This document shows positions 44,601 through 56,460 of a DNA stretch of 64,000 nucleotides, piece after piece. The stretch is from Anthoceros angustus (taxonomy: Eukaryota; Streptophyta; Anthocerotopsida; Anthocerotales; Anthocerotaceae), in the NCBI GenBank assembly GCA_010909165.1, contig MU008170.1, positions 1,054,001 to 1,118,000 of the forward strand, read 5' to 3'. The notes beneath the pieces were generated by a model. That model was not told the origin of the DNA, ran no database searches, and was given only the letters and a program-made list of their open reading frames with translations. The translations under genes and the position numbers were made by a program. Each line of letters opens with the position of its first letter. Within the stretch, counting starts at the first letter, position 1.

Positions 44601-45527
44601 ACATCGAGGCATACATTGGCAGCGAAGTCACATGAAGGGCTACATGCTCCAACCTCCATCAGGGAGAGCTTCCCCCAAGCTTATCAAGCTTTCGGCTCGC
44701 TTTGGACTGAGATGTCCAAGCACCAAGTACTTGATGCTCCCAAGCTCGACACTGCTTGCGAGTGCTTGGACAAATGCCTTAGAGAAGGCTCTATCAGGTA
44801 CGTCTACCAAAGCCGTCGCATTGCTCCCTTTGATGATGTAAGAGTTGTCAGTTGTCCCACGTTTTAACCCATACTCAATCTAAGATGTGGTGATGCCAAG
44901 CATGAGCCTTTTGAGAGCATCCGACTACGGTCATCTAACATCCTGAACAGTTGATGCCATTGAAAATGGGGAAAAGCAGGACAGCATGATGGGCGGATCA
45001 AGTGCCAGTCATTCGTAACATACCTCGAACTTGAGCCGTTCCAAACTGCGACCTCTTAAGCTCCAAGTGTCGTTCGTCAGTTTCACGAGCTGCACGTCAG
45101 ACTCCTGATATATACACACACACAAACACAGAAACCAAAATTTTCCTTGAGGCTACTTTCAGAGTCCCAGCTGATGTTGGGATAACAAACACAGCCTCAT
45201 TCTGGATGCATGAATGGGGACATTCACCTCTCGGTAGGCGGGTGAGGGTGAAGCCGGTGCATCCGGTGGAGCTGAGGTAGCAGTGCCACTGCAGGAGACT
45301 CTGTGCCTCGAGAATGGCACTGGAAAGGCCTTAACCGAGCCAAAGAGAGTTGACTTGGAGCAGCGGCCGGATGACTTTCTCAGAGGGGAAGCCACCAAAC
45401 AGGCAAGCCTGACTGCAGTTTCACAGCCAGGCGACCCAGAAGCGGAAGCTACTCCAGCATTGCACGCAGACTCGGGAACAGATGCTGCCCTGTGCACTGC
45501 CCAAGTACCCGGCACGCAAACTGCCAT
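41657..45527 (-). CDS. FLVA: chloroplast flavodiiron protein, FlvA type, 15 exons
   Basis: In the chloroplast, Flv proteins pass photosystem I electrons to oxygen, making water, and protect PSI in fluctuating light. Exons: 45527-45228, 45104-45024, 44879-44654, 44561-44430, 44267-44165, 44076-43971, 43814-43728, 43613-43434, 43264-43167, 43057-42910, 42816-42655, 42560-42309, 42206-42018, 41904-41815, 41710-41657; 2,208 bp, 735 residues, all introns GT-AG. About 100 residues of transit-like sequence precede a beta-lactamase-like domain (GLKRGTTDNSYIIKG), a flavodoxin domain (VIYASAYGNTAALAQAI; KPCGVFGSFGWSGEAVDEIE) and a flavin-reductase domain (VGRIVGSLCVLSAKSGDA), ending HHRKTGSRY. The diiron motif HxExDH is replaced (LVLGHLSPKRAESL), which I associate with the FlvA/Flv1 branch; assignment to A over B rests on that. 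The gene is divergent from the DPP-IV gene. Confidence 0.93.
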
Positions 45528-45974
45528 ATTTGAGACAGCAATTCAGGCGCCTGGAGGGAGCCCACCTCCTCAACAATGCAATCCTGTGCTATTCTATGCT
45601 TGTTGCATCCATTCTGGGCTGCTAAGCATGTAGGCACCGGATCGAACAAAGTGGATAAAGAACGTGCGTGAAGCAAGGGAGTGGAGGGAGATTTATCACG
45701 GCTTTGTTTAGTGGGTCCTAAGCTGATTGGAGTGTGGTCCCGGTATCCAGTAAGCGACCTTGTGAAGGTGGCAGTGGCAGTGCGTGCAAGCTTCGTCAGC
45801 CCTGACTGACGGCAGCAGGCAGGCAGGACAGGGCAGCAGGCCTTGTGAGTAATGGGTTGTGTGGCCCTCCCGGAGATCCGCCTCTGCACGCCGCCGTGCT
45901 TTTGCTTCTGCTTGCCGCGTCCTTGCTAGGCTCCTGGTGTGGGAACTTGTGCATCTTCAAACTGCATCTGCAGT

Positions 45975-45975
<1 letters not shown>

Positions 45976-46005
<30 letters not shown>
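45976..46005 (+). repeat. (CAG)10 microsatellite
   Basis: Ten perfect CAG units in the spacer between the divergent FLVA and DPP-IV genes (45,528-46,415). The spacer holds no other gene and must contain both promoters and 5' untranslated regions. It lies 411 bp upstream of the DPP-IV start codon, so it may be transcribed in the leader. Confidence 0.95.
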
Positions 46006-46007
<2 letters not shown>

Positions 46008-46415
46008 GTGGAGAGGCCTCTCCGGTGGCATGCATGTGTTCAGTCAAGAGTCTTTGCCAGCTGTGGTGAGTTCAATTCTTGTGTGTGGTTCTTCTTGCTT
46101 CCATGTTTGCCACATTCATTTGGTTCAATCTGGGCAGGGTGAGCATACCTTCTTTGTGTCAGGGGAATTTAGCAAGCATCAGCAGGTGGTTGCTGCATTT
46201 TTAGGGGTTGTGGGCGGAGTTGGTGCAGCTGGATTAGGAAGCACGTGTTGCGACAGGGGCAGTGGGGCCGCATGGTTGACAGGCAGGAAAGCGTAAAACG
46301 TCGATCCCTCGGAGATGGTCGCAGAGGTCACTGGGGCTTGCGCGTTGTAGATCTGCACAAGTCTGCTACTCCAGGTGGTGACGACGTCAAGCGTGCCCGT
46401 CCTCTTCTCCCAACA

Positions 46416-49400
46416 ATGCCCTCCACGGACAATGAGGCCCCTCACGAGTATAACCTGTTCCCTGTGGAGGACATCGTGCAGTGTCCCCTTCCTGGATACG
46501 TGGCCCCTGCCTCTGTGGCTTTCAGTCCGGACGACCGATTGATATCCTTTCTCTTCAGCCCCGACGGCACTCTGAGCAGGAAAATTTTCGCCTTTGACCC
46601 AGCTACCAGGCAGCAGCACCTGCTGGTGAGCCCCCCAGGAGGAGGCGTGGATGAGGGCAATTTGTCTACAGCTGAGAAACTGAGGCGTGAGAGACTGCGG
46701 GAGCGAGGTCTGGGTGTCACCAGATATGAGTGGGCCAAGGGAAGTTCCTCCTCTCGCCTCATGGTGCCTCTTCCTGGCGGAGTAAGTTGCTTGGGGCTGA
46801 GCTGATTTGATCTGATCTGTAGGTTTACTCACTTGATTAAGCACGATGCGATGATGGGTTTTCCTTGAAAGCAATCCATGTTATGGTGTGGAGCACGTGG
46901 GAGCCTGATATGAAACTTCGCCTTGGCAGATCTACGTACAAGATGGGCCTGGATCAGAGCTACGGCTAAGAATTGCAAGCACGTCTGGGGCTCCCATTCT
47001 GGATCCGCAACTCTCGCCAGATGGCAATTACCTGGCCTATGTCCATGAGGGTGAGATTTGTGTCCTTCCCATCACCTCTGGTGACCCAGCACGCGTGACA
47101 TCTGGAGCCTCCGCGACAGGCAAGGTAAGAGCCAGGGATGGTGTTTGAGTTGCCGTTGCTCTTAAGCTTTGCAGTGCAGTGCTGCCCAACTCGCACAGCT
47201 CTGGGGTCTGAACATGAGTTCCATCATGGCATGCTGTGTAAAGAAGAGGTTGTGTGCCTTTTGCTGCAGGAGTTGAAAGCCTTGAACATTCTGTCCTGCT
47301 AAATGGTAAAAAGTTACCTGTCCTGATGCATCAACCCCTTGGGTTATTATGCAAAATGACAATGACGGGGTTGTTGCATTGGCTGTGGGGGCTTGGTAGG
47401 TGCAGATTGTTGTAGTGGCATGCGCACTGTGTTCACAGTTTCGCGGTTGTGTGGGTGATGAAGTGCATCCATTTTCTGTGCGCGAAACGTAACAAGTATC
47501 TGACTGGCCGTATGGGCGTGCTGCAGACACACGGGCTCGCTGAGTACATTGCTCAGGTATTTGTCTGTTTCTGTGGGTCGTTAAACACTCTCTGCAACTC
47601 TCTGTCCTTGGCTTTACTCAGTAGGCAGTATGGGTGTGGTTGGTCTGAACCAGGAAGAAATGGAGAGGAGAACTGGATTTTGGTGGTCACCTGATAGCAA
47701 ATCGATAGCCTTTGCTGAAGTGGATGATTCAGGAATCCCTCCTTTTCGGATCATGCACCAAGGGAAGTCTGCAGTTGGGAGCGAAGCGCAAGAGGATCAT
47801 GCCTACCCTTTTGCAGGCCATGCTAATGTCAAAGTACGCCTTGGGATTGTGTCTGCAACCGGAGATGATGCTGGTGGGGAGGTCACATGGGTAGATCTGA
47901 ATTGTGGACTCGACGGTCAAGAACATGAGGAGGAGGAATATTTAGCACGTGTTGCATGGATGCCAGATGGATCACTCACAGCTCAAGTGCAAAGCAGAGA
48001 CCAGACTAAATTAAAGCTTCTTAAATTTGACCGCTTGACAGGAAAGCGGGAAGTCCTCCTCGTTGAAGAAAATGATGTGTGGGTGAATTTGCATGACTGC
48101 TTCACTCCTCTTCAAAAAGGTCCAGGAAGACTCGCTGGGGGTTTTATATGGGCCAGCGAAAGATCAGGGTTTCGCCACTTATACCTTCATGATGGCACAG
48201 GGAACTGTCTGGGTGCACTGACAGAGGGTGATTGGCTAGTAGAGCAGGTAGCTGGCGTGGATGAGAATGGAGGGATCATCTACTTCACAGGAACTCTAGA
48301 CAGCCCTCTCGAAACTCATCTCTATTGTGCCAAGCTGTTTCCTGACTTCAACCTGCCTTGCCATCACCTAAGAAATTGACCCAAGGAAAGGTCGACACCT
48401 TGTTGTCCTGGATCACCAGATGGAAAAGTTTGTGGACATCCATGATTCACTGGACACCCCACCTCGTGTTATGCTGTGCTCTTGGCAAATGGGGAGGTGA
48501 TTGCACCAGTGTATGAGCAGCCAGCTCCAACGCCCGAGCCGGAGGTTACAATTGGCGCCTGAACTCGATGCAGATAACTGTCGCCGATGGCACCACCTTG
48601 TATGGAGCTCTTTACAAGCCTGATGTGAACCAGTATGGCCCACCGCCATACAGGACTGTTGTCAGTGTCTATGGTGGCCCAAATGTGCAAACTGTATGTA
48701 ACTCCTGGGTGAACACTGTAGACATGAGAGCACAGTATCTCCGTAGCAAGGGTCTTCTCGTGTGGAAGGCAAGGCGCCGAGGCTTTTCGCTCTTTCTGTC
48801 TTTCTTGTGTTGGAAGTTGGTGCTTATTCTGTGGCAAATGTTACATGAAACAGTCAGCTGCCAATAGTAGTGCACCCAGGTTTTTCATGATGGGAAATAC
48901 ACCGTTTGAATGGAACATATGAGTTATGGTGTTGTTGTCTGTTGTTGCAGCTTGACAACAGAGGAAGTGCACGGCGCGGCATTCAATTTGAAGGTGCAAT
49001 CAAACACAACATGGGCGGAATTGATGTGGAGGACCAAGAAGCGGGTGTTCAATGGCTGCTACGCGAAGGGTTTGCCAAAGTGGGTCAGGTAGGAATCTAC
49101 GGCTGGAGCTATGGTGGTTACATGGCAGCCATGTCCCTAGCTCGTTGCCCAGATCTTTACAGGTGTTCAGTAGCAGGTGCTCCTGTCACTGCATGGGATG
49201 GATACGACACTCATTACACTGAGAAATACCTGGGAACTCCAGCAAAGAATCCTCAGGTTTTTGAGTCTACTTCTGTTATGTACCACATACACAGAATGCA
49301 AGGAAAACTGCTGCTTGTCCATGGTATGATAGACGAGAATGTGCATTTCAGGCATACTGCGAGACTCATCAACGCCCTCACAGCAGCAGGCAAAGAGTAT

Positions 49401-49502
49401 GAGCTGCTGCTTTTCCCAGACGAGAGGCATATGCCAAGAGGTCTGCGAGATAGAATGTACATGGAGGAGCGGATCTGTGGGTTTCTTGATAGGAATTTAT
49501 AG
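46416..49502 (+). CDS. dipeptidyl peptidase IV-like S9 serine peptidase, 5 exons, four apparent frameshifts
   Basis: Prolyl-oligopeptidase-family (S9B) enzymes remove dipeptides, usually Xaa-Pro, from peptide N-termini. Exons: 46416-46781, 46930-47124, 47527-47556, 47654-48768, 48951-49502. The beta-propeller half includes [30 protein letters not shown] + [20 protein letters not shown]. The alpha/beta-hydrolase half has [12 protein letters not shown] (Ser codon 49,107-49,109), MIDENVH (Asp 49,332-49,334) and DERHMP (His 49,428-49,430), the full triad. Introns 1-3 are GT-AG; intron 4 starts GC (AAG/GCAAGG). Exon 4 changes frame near 48,360, 48,389, 48,480 and 48,555, each a one-base loss in a short run; with four bases restored the product is about 753 residues, the usual length. 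No signal peptide is seen, so a cytosolic enzyme is likely. Sequencing error is as likely as decay. Confidence 0.88.
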
Positions 49503-49936
49503 CATTTGTGAAGAAAGCACACATTATCCGAGATACATTTGTGGTTGTCCGGGGGCCTGACCTGCTTCTTTGTACATTTTGTGGATTCGTGTTGGTGGCG
49601 TCAAATGTTGCTGGTAGCATTGCGCTTGTTCAGTTTCGTAGTTGCTTGCAGCGTGCGCTTGTGTGGGTCTAAATTCACCTATTCCCCGAGGATCTGTGTG
49701 ACAGCTGTCTTACAAGTCTGGTATCTCAGGGCTGGAAGGGAAGAAAATACTGCACACGCAAGACTGTTTTCCCCGAATGTTACAGCAGCCCACCTGAACT
49801 GACGAGTTTCTCGCCATGGCAAGATGCAATTCTAGCGGATAATTACTGATGCTTGCTTCTAGAAATCTTGATCTTACGCAACAGGTTCACAAATAATAGC
49901 CACGGTGTATATTCGTACAAGAGATTCAACGTACGA

Positions 49937-50022
49937 GTCACGAAATCTTTCGTGACAAGTTCCTGTAGCCACTTCCATATGGGTCACGAAATCTTTCGTG
50001 ACAAGTTCCTGTAGCCACTTCC
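49937..50022. repeat. 40-bp direct duplication of the RCL1 coding end, each copy holding a palindrome
   Basis: GTCACGAAATCTTTCGTGAC and the next 20 bases occur at 49,937-49,976 and 49,983-50,022 (offset 46). The right copy encodes the last codons and stop of RCL1; the left copy lies in its 3' untranslated region. The first 20 bases are an inverted repeat (GTCACGAAA TC TTTCGTGAC). Confidence 0.95.
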
Positions 50023-51617
50023 CACGCATGAAAGGAGAACTGTCCCATTTCCTTGGTCGGGCCTGATGCTAAACTGCACACCGAGAAACGCCTTGATGTG
50101 CCGCAGGGTTCTAATCCCTTGCGGAGTCAACTTGCCCACCCGAACTCTGGAAACGTCTTCAGGACATAAAGCACATAGCAAAAATAACAAGCCCTGCATC
50201 GACAGCATCCGATAGTCATTTCCACGAGTCGCATACTATAATTGGACAGATACCAGTAACAGAGATCAAGCTTCGAGCTTCGCCTCAACAGGGAGGGCAA
50301 GGTTGAAAAACGAACCTGATGCGTCGAGTCCACAACGCCACCTTGCCTGATTTCTTCAAGAAGAAGTCTTGCTGCCTTAACCCCAATCTCTTCAGGCAGA
50401 ACTACCCGCTTCCGATCAGCCGGTTCCTCGTCTCCAGCATCGTTTGAATGGTCTACAGCACAGTCAGCACTCAAGAGACATCCGCTGGTGGTCTCAGCAA
50501 CCAGGGAAATACCAAAGCCTGGTGACCTGACGACACCACACGTAACGAGGCTATCCGGTTAGAATGATACCACCCGCAGGTCCATTCCCCAGACAAGAAG
50601 CATCTCGTTACTTACTTTCCAGCATCCTGCCCTGCAACATGATCTGTGTAAATGTGGACAGCACGGATGAGATTTTTGAACTCTCCGCGAGCAGCATCCA
50701 CCATTCTGTTCGACATCTGGGGTGACACTCGTGTGGAATAAGCCACACCCCTTATTCTCTTTATCATGCCCTCATCTTCCAACCTCACTGCCTAAACCGA
50801 GGGACAGAAATGGTAATCCATCAGCAACCAGACGATACGAGCAGGAAGAAAGGTTAGCAACAGCTTGTCCCAACACCATGACCCTGAAGGTGATCATCTC
50901 ACCGTAAGAGTGGTTGGAACCACAGGAACTTTCAGCCTGACTTCTCCACCACCAGAAGGAGGGGCACCTCTAGTGACAATCGTAAGCTCAAGATCTTCCA
51001 CCGGGACACCAAATTGCCTCAGCATAGGCAGGGTGGTAGTCCTGAAGGTGTCCACACAAGGATCTTTCCAGTCATTGGTGACACCTAAAGTATGCCATAA
51101 GCCACTAAGAGTTGCGTTTCGGTGCAACAATCAAACACAACAAAACCTTTGCAGCAAGCACAGAATCCAACCTTTTAGCGTGATGTGCAATGCAGTCTTG
51201 CCGAACAGCCCCATCACAATCAAGGGCTCCAGATAATAGCCAACCGCTCTACTGGTGCCACAATCATGAACCAAGCCCTTGCCGCCTGTGAGAATGCCTG
51301 GTATGTACCTCAGCTTGGTTCCTGCCAAATCCAAACGGATTCCCATGAGAATTACTGTTCCCTTCCATCAGAGCTCCGGCTAGGATAAACCAGAGACGCC
51401 GTAGCTTCCCACCAGTTTCGTTGATCTCCACTGTGCAACCATTACTGATCTTCTCCAGGAGGCGCAGGAAGGAGGCCTCATAGTCCCGCAGGCCAGGCGC
51501 AGAGTCGTTGGCCCGGATTTCGTCCACACGCAACGTGCTGCCAGCTAAGGTAGCCAGCAGCAGACGTTGCCGGAGATTTTGCGCCCCCTTCAATTTCAAC
51601 ACATCGCCTCGACCCAT
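49984..51617 (-). CDS. RCL1: RNA 3'-terminal phosphate cyclase-like protein RCL1, 6 exons
   Basis: RCL1 works in the nucleolar small-subunit processome, binds Bms1 and is needed for early pre-rRNA cleavages for 18S rRNA; it lacks cyclase activity. Exons: 51617-51413, 51321-51172, 51084-50903, 50791-50616, 50526-50316, 50193-49984; total 1,134 bp, 377 residues, the normal length, all introns GT-AG. Family signatures: LKLKGAQNLRQRLLLATLAG (N-terminus), EINETGTKLRYIPGILTGG, LVHDCGTSRAVGYYLEPLIV, VTNDWKDPCVDTFRTTTLP, RGAPPSGGGEVRLKVPVV, HIYTDHVAGQDAGKSPGFGI, TTSGCLLSADCAV, QGGVVDSTHQGLLFLLCALC, and LSRKIS at the end. The start chosen is MGRGDVLKLKG, as in orthologues; an in-frame upstream Met extends the frame by 38 residues but lacks family support. 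It converges on the DPP-IV gene, 481 bp away stop to stop. Confidence 0.96.
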
Positions 51618-51769
51618 CGCCCTTGCTGTGATCAGCCACCTGTAACCAGTCCTGCTGCAGCTCCGGGCAGGGTTCAGGGTTTTAGAAAACGGAACGTTCG
51701 TGTATTTGTAGAAGCTTGTATGTACAGCCACCGACCCTACTTTGGACTACATATATAGGAGCGGCACTA

Positions 51770-54066
51770 TGTGTCCGATAAAGGGAGGTGTCCCAATTGC
51801 AATTTTTAAAATTTAAAAATAAAAAAATCAAGATTCAATTCACTAGTATTTCCTTTCTCAACTGCTAAAGTCCTTTCTAAATGGTATTAAAAATTTTATT
51901 CTAGGTAATTAATTGTAAATTTATTTTTACTATATTATACTATTAGTGGGGTTTCGATCACCTCGGGTTTGAAAAGGACAAATGGTTGACTCTCAACCGC
52001 TCAAAGCCGCCCGAATATATGATCTTTGCTAAAGGATGTCTAGAGATCTCTCCCACGACGGGCGCCGTGCGATCCGGTGTTCACATGGGCTCATCAACAA
52101 GCCTATACCATAACTTCTTTTCCCAATGCCCATAACGACGTCGATCCTCCCATAAGGTTAAAATCGTCCTCCTTTCAAGGAACGACATCTAGACATGAGT
52201 TCATTAGAACTCCATAATTAAGTGCCCTTCGGACAGATTAGTGCCAAGATGGGGTGGTCATCCGTTTCCCATGGCCCTTATGGGACTACATACATGTTAT
52301 AATATCAAGCTGTTAGTGCCCTACGAGGTTATTCAATTGCTAGTGTCCTACAGGGTTACTCTAGATCTACTTCCCAGTGCGGGACTTCGCTGTATACTTT
52401 GACATATCTATAAAGCCTCAAATTATTGCTAAAACAAATAAGGACAATACTTTATATATTCATAAGTATAGATTTTAGTTTTAGATTAAACTCCTTGTTG
52501 TGGAGTCAACGTGCCATCCCCTGATCGTGGTGGGTGGTCTCCCTTGTGACGCATTAGATGCGAGTTATAGGGTTGTTGTTTTTTTTTCTTTGATATCTAA
52601 TGTCGTTGCCCATAATCCAGCATACTTTTTCTCTGCACGAGTATTTCTCTCCCCGTAACCGTGCATCCATGTGGTTTAAGCCACCATGTCGCGCGACGGC
52701 TAAAGACTAGCTGGCCTGACGTAAGACCCCACACCTCCATGTCATGGTGTTCTATGCCCCCAACCTCTCTCCTCTTTTTTTTATCCCCGATACTCCGCTC
52801 CCCCCTTGTACATCATCGGCACACGCAACCATCCTTTCATTTGGAATAGGGTTTGTCACAAGGCTTTATCTTGGACAAACTTACTGCAAGGAATGAGATC
52901 ACGATACCCAGCCTGGGCAACCAAGGTTGCCTCTTCCAGTAGCTCACCATGCGTAGTGAGTGTGCAATGGGGAATCGCCTTTTCCCGTGGAGAGTAGGCT
53001 GCACTCAAGAGGTGGCGAGAGGAAGATATGGGGGAGGTTGAGGTATGCTTTCCTCTCTTTTGATTGTCCGCTAGGGTTTTTGCCACAACATGACATCGTA
53101 ATTTATAGACCTTCTCATACAATACCTCTGAAAAATCCAAATCTCAAGGCGGTGCCTCTCCATCATCAAAATTCCAAGGAAATGCTTTTAGGAATAGAAG
53201 CAGCAAGCATTTCTCCAAATGCCAAATCGTGCTTGTATGTAATAAAATGTCATGAGAGCACAATATAAAAAATCCAAGGGATTGGATTATAAACACAGAA
53301 GAGATACTGTCATTCAAATTGCTAGCAATTGCCTAAGAAAGAACAAGCCTCATAAAGGAAGGCGCTTCTCCACACCAAATACCTAAATAGTCTGTGTACT
53401 TCAATTATCTTTTGGGTAGGTGATCGCGATCAGGGTGGCGCTTGCCTAGTATCGAGCATTAGACGGAGTATGGCACAAGTAGCAGGTGACAGGGTTTACA
53501 TATATGAAGAGAGTGGCGTATGGGGTGGTAAAAGAGTAAGAGGAGAGAAGTTGGAAGTATGGTTCACCATGCCATGGAAATGGCAGGCCCCACGTCTGGC
53601 CAACATCTAGCCAACTAATCTTTAGCTTCAGCCGTGGGCGACATGGGATGGACATGGACATGGAGCTTTGGTATATACTTTGTAGACAAGCGTGGATATC
53701 GGGAACCAGGAGCAACCGTCTTGGGCGAGTGCCCAGATGGTGGGCTCCAATATTTCACATCCAGGGACAACTATTGCATGGAGCGTTTGCATTCATCCTG
53801 TAAGGTTCGCATTCTATCTTGTCAGGTTTAATTTCTTCTAGTCTCTCTGGTGGAATTTACGAATAATAGTGTAAGAGGATGAAGTAGTCTCTAGTAGGAT
53901 TTACATATTATAACGTTAAAGAGGGTGAATTTATCAGGAACTGTGAAACGGTGTTCTTTCTCATGGGCTCGGGATGCATGGGGCCATTGTAGAAACAGAT
54001 AAGTAGAGGGATACAGTCTGCCTATTACCTCTCACCATAAAAGCACGTGCTATCACTGGTGAATGC
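51770..54066. other. gene-free stretch between the gene island and the transposon block
   Basis: I see no recognisable coding region, RNA gene or transposon domain. GC content drops sharply at 51,790, where AT-rich sequence begins. Weak internal similarity (TGCCCTACGAGGTTATTC and TGTCCTACAGGGTTACTC at 52,317 and 52,344) suggests a short repeat. Old, decayed transposon sequence is likely but cannot be shown. Confidence 0.5.
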
Positions 54067-54770
54067 TGTGGGCTACAGACTCTCCTCGGAGGGAGTTGGG
54101 TTTTGTTTTTTTCGTGGGTCCGGAGTAGAAAATAAGGCGGAATGGGAGAAATAAGGTCCCAGGAGCTCACTACACGGAGTAAACTGAGGAGCATACATTC
54201 CGGAAGAGCTCTGGATCGCCCTCGACTCAAGGAAGGGTCCGGACCGCCCTTCGGAGTGCACAGGGTAAGTCCGGAGCACACTCCGGACTAGGAGGTTAAC
54301 ACGCCAAGTAAAGTAACTCAGGAGTCGGAGCATGGTTTAGATAGCTGCCGCACGGATTCAGACCAGAGGTGAACGCATGCGCAGTGCTAGGACCGTAGGG
54401 TTGCCAATGGCCGTTATAGGTAGGTATTAACGCCTCGGCACAACGCGTGCGTATGGCTAGAGTACGGCAAAAGAGAAGGGCCGAGTAAGCGCAGATAAGG
54501 CCGAGTAAGCCATGCAGTGCTCATAGCCACGGGCAGCGAGGGCCGCCCGCGACCATGTTATTCTCGACGTAAGAGAAGTAGACGGAGGTCATTCTTCAAA
54601 CAACCTCGACGATTTTCGCACTCTCTTGCTCGCATAACACCGCCTCGGGCGTTGTCTTTTCGAGCCAGTCACCCTTCCGCGCGGCTCGACTTTGGCAAAG
54701 GACCGACGCAATGGGCAGTATGATTAGACGAGAGTTCGGAGCTCATAGCCAAGTAAGGAGCACAAGGATG

Positions 54771-56460
54771 GGACCAAAGAAAGCGGGCGGAGGGCGTGGA
54801 GCCACGGCGCTCACCGTGGAACGTTAACATCACCAAGCGCCACCTGGGGATTTCTGCGTGGAGGAGGCGGAGGAGCTTGTAGGAGGAAACGGCACCGGAC
54901 ATTTCCGGTGTTCGACCTTTGACAAATACACCTAGTCCCGAGTACGCTCGAAAATGCGGGCAGGCCAACAAGGAGGTCTCGATCCAGAACCTCGCGGAGG
55001 ACCCGGGAGGTGGACCGTGGAGGTCCCGAGGGTAGTCTCCACAACTTGCAGAGAAGTGGGAGTGAAATGCATCGGGGAAGGTGGAAGCGCTGCATGCCCC
55101 TCAAGGCGATCGCGGCGACGCAGCGATCCTCAAATGGGTGGGTCGGACCTCTCTACGTAGAAGATTATAGTCCACTGGAACATGCTGACCAAGGTGGACC
55201 ACCTTGGAGACAATTTGCTGGTGTTCCTCCACGACCTTCAGAAAGGGAAACGCGCCGACTGGGGCAGAATAATTTTTGCCCGGATCAACCAGGAGGCTCG
55301 CAAGCTGAGGTGCGAGAAGCCACCTCCGTCGGCGTTATCGCCGTTCTTGATCCATGTGTGGGGGCACGCGAACCTCCTGAAGGAGGGTGAGGAGGAACGA
55401 GCACTCCGGAAAGGGCTGGCCGCCCTACCGGAGGCAGAAGGAAGAGTGCAGGAGGCGGAGGCCCGGCCCACCGGGAGCAAGGGTCCAGGAGGAGGACGAT
55501 CGAGGATTCCTGACTCCATACGCCTCGAGCGGACCCCTCGCCACCTAGGGAAGTGTGGGAGGATATCCCGCTTCTCCTCCCTGTGCCCCACCGGAAATCA
55601 AGCAGAAGAGGCGGCCACAGACGGAGTTGGCGGTTCCAGCCGCATAGGTGCCCAAACAACAACCGCTGAGTTCACGGCCTCAAGGGAACCAAGAGGCGAA
55701 GACGGCGCCACCAACGCAAGACTCAGATGCACTGCCTGTGCCCCTCGCCAACGGGAGTGGCAAAAAGCGGAGGAGGCAAGGGCGGAAGGGACGCCCAAGG
55801 AGCGGGAGGCCATCGGCAAAAAGCCCCACCGGAGCTCGCCCTGCCCCACCGGGAGAGGCAAAGGGCCCCTGACCTTTCACCACCTCCGAGCCCGGAGGAG
55901 AAGGGCGGAGAAGGAGTTAGCTGGCCAAGAGGGCCAAGGAAGGTGAGGCTGGGATTGATAAAGACTCGTGACACGAGGGTCCTCATTAGGGTCCGGAGAG
56001 CTCCATCTGACCGCCCCGGACTGCAGCATGGGTCCTTGAGGACTAAGAGAGATGCCCGCGCCCACGGGACTTCCTGCATCTCCCAAGGCCCGCTAAGAAC
56101 GCGCGATGAGCACTGGCATCACGGACGCAGTGCTTGGGGTCTCATGGAATAAATGGAGAAGACCCAAGAAGTGGAGGCCACCAGGCGAAGAATGGTGGAA
56201 CTCCAGGGGCAGGTAGAGGCGGCCCAGAGAGGCGGCAGAAGGCGGAGTCCTCGTTCAATCGAGAGGGAAAACCGGAGGCGGAGCGAGAGGTCCCATTGCC
56301 AAGGTCGACTAAGATCCTTCACCGGCGAACAACTCAAGGCGCAGGAGGCCCAAGCACGGGCCAAGACCTCCGCAAACGGAGTGAGGAAGGAGGAGGCGGA
56401 GGAGGGTCAGAGGTGAAGCTGAACGCCCATGGGACTGCCGAGGCGGCTCGTGTAGACTAA
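54771..56460 (+). pseudogene. gag-like ORF of element copy A (family unknown), frameshifted
   Basis: Begins MGPKKAGGG at 54,771, matching MGPKKAAKV in copy B. After frameshifts, LTKVDHLGDNLLVFLHDLQK (55,182) leads to FLIHVWGHANLLKEGEEERA and then a highly charged Ala/Arg/Glu region (to about 56,460) that would form coiled coil. Copy B has the equivalent HVWGHLNLLKEGEEERALRE. No zinc knuckle, protease or RT is seen, so the element looks non-autonomous, with a structural protein only. The function is unknown; gag is an inference from position after an LTR-like leader. Confidence 0.45.

Noticed and set aside
55182-55946. Host gene for a charged nuclear protein
   Set aside because: The same sequence lies in copy B at 62,042-62,653 with the same flanks, so it belongs to the mobile element family.
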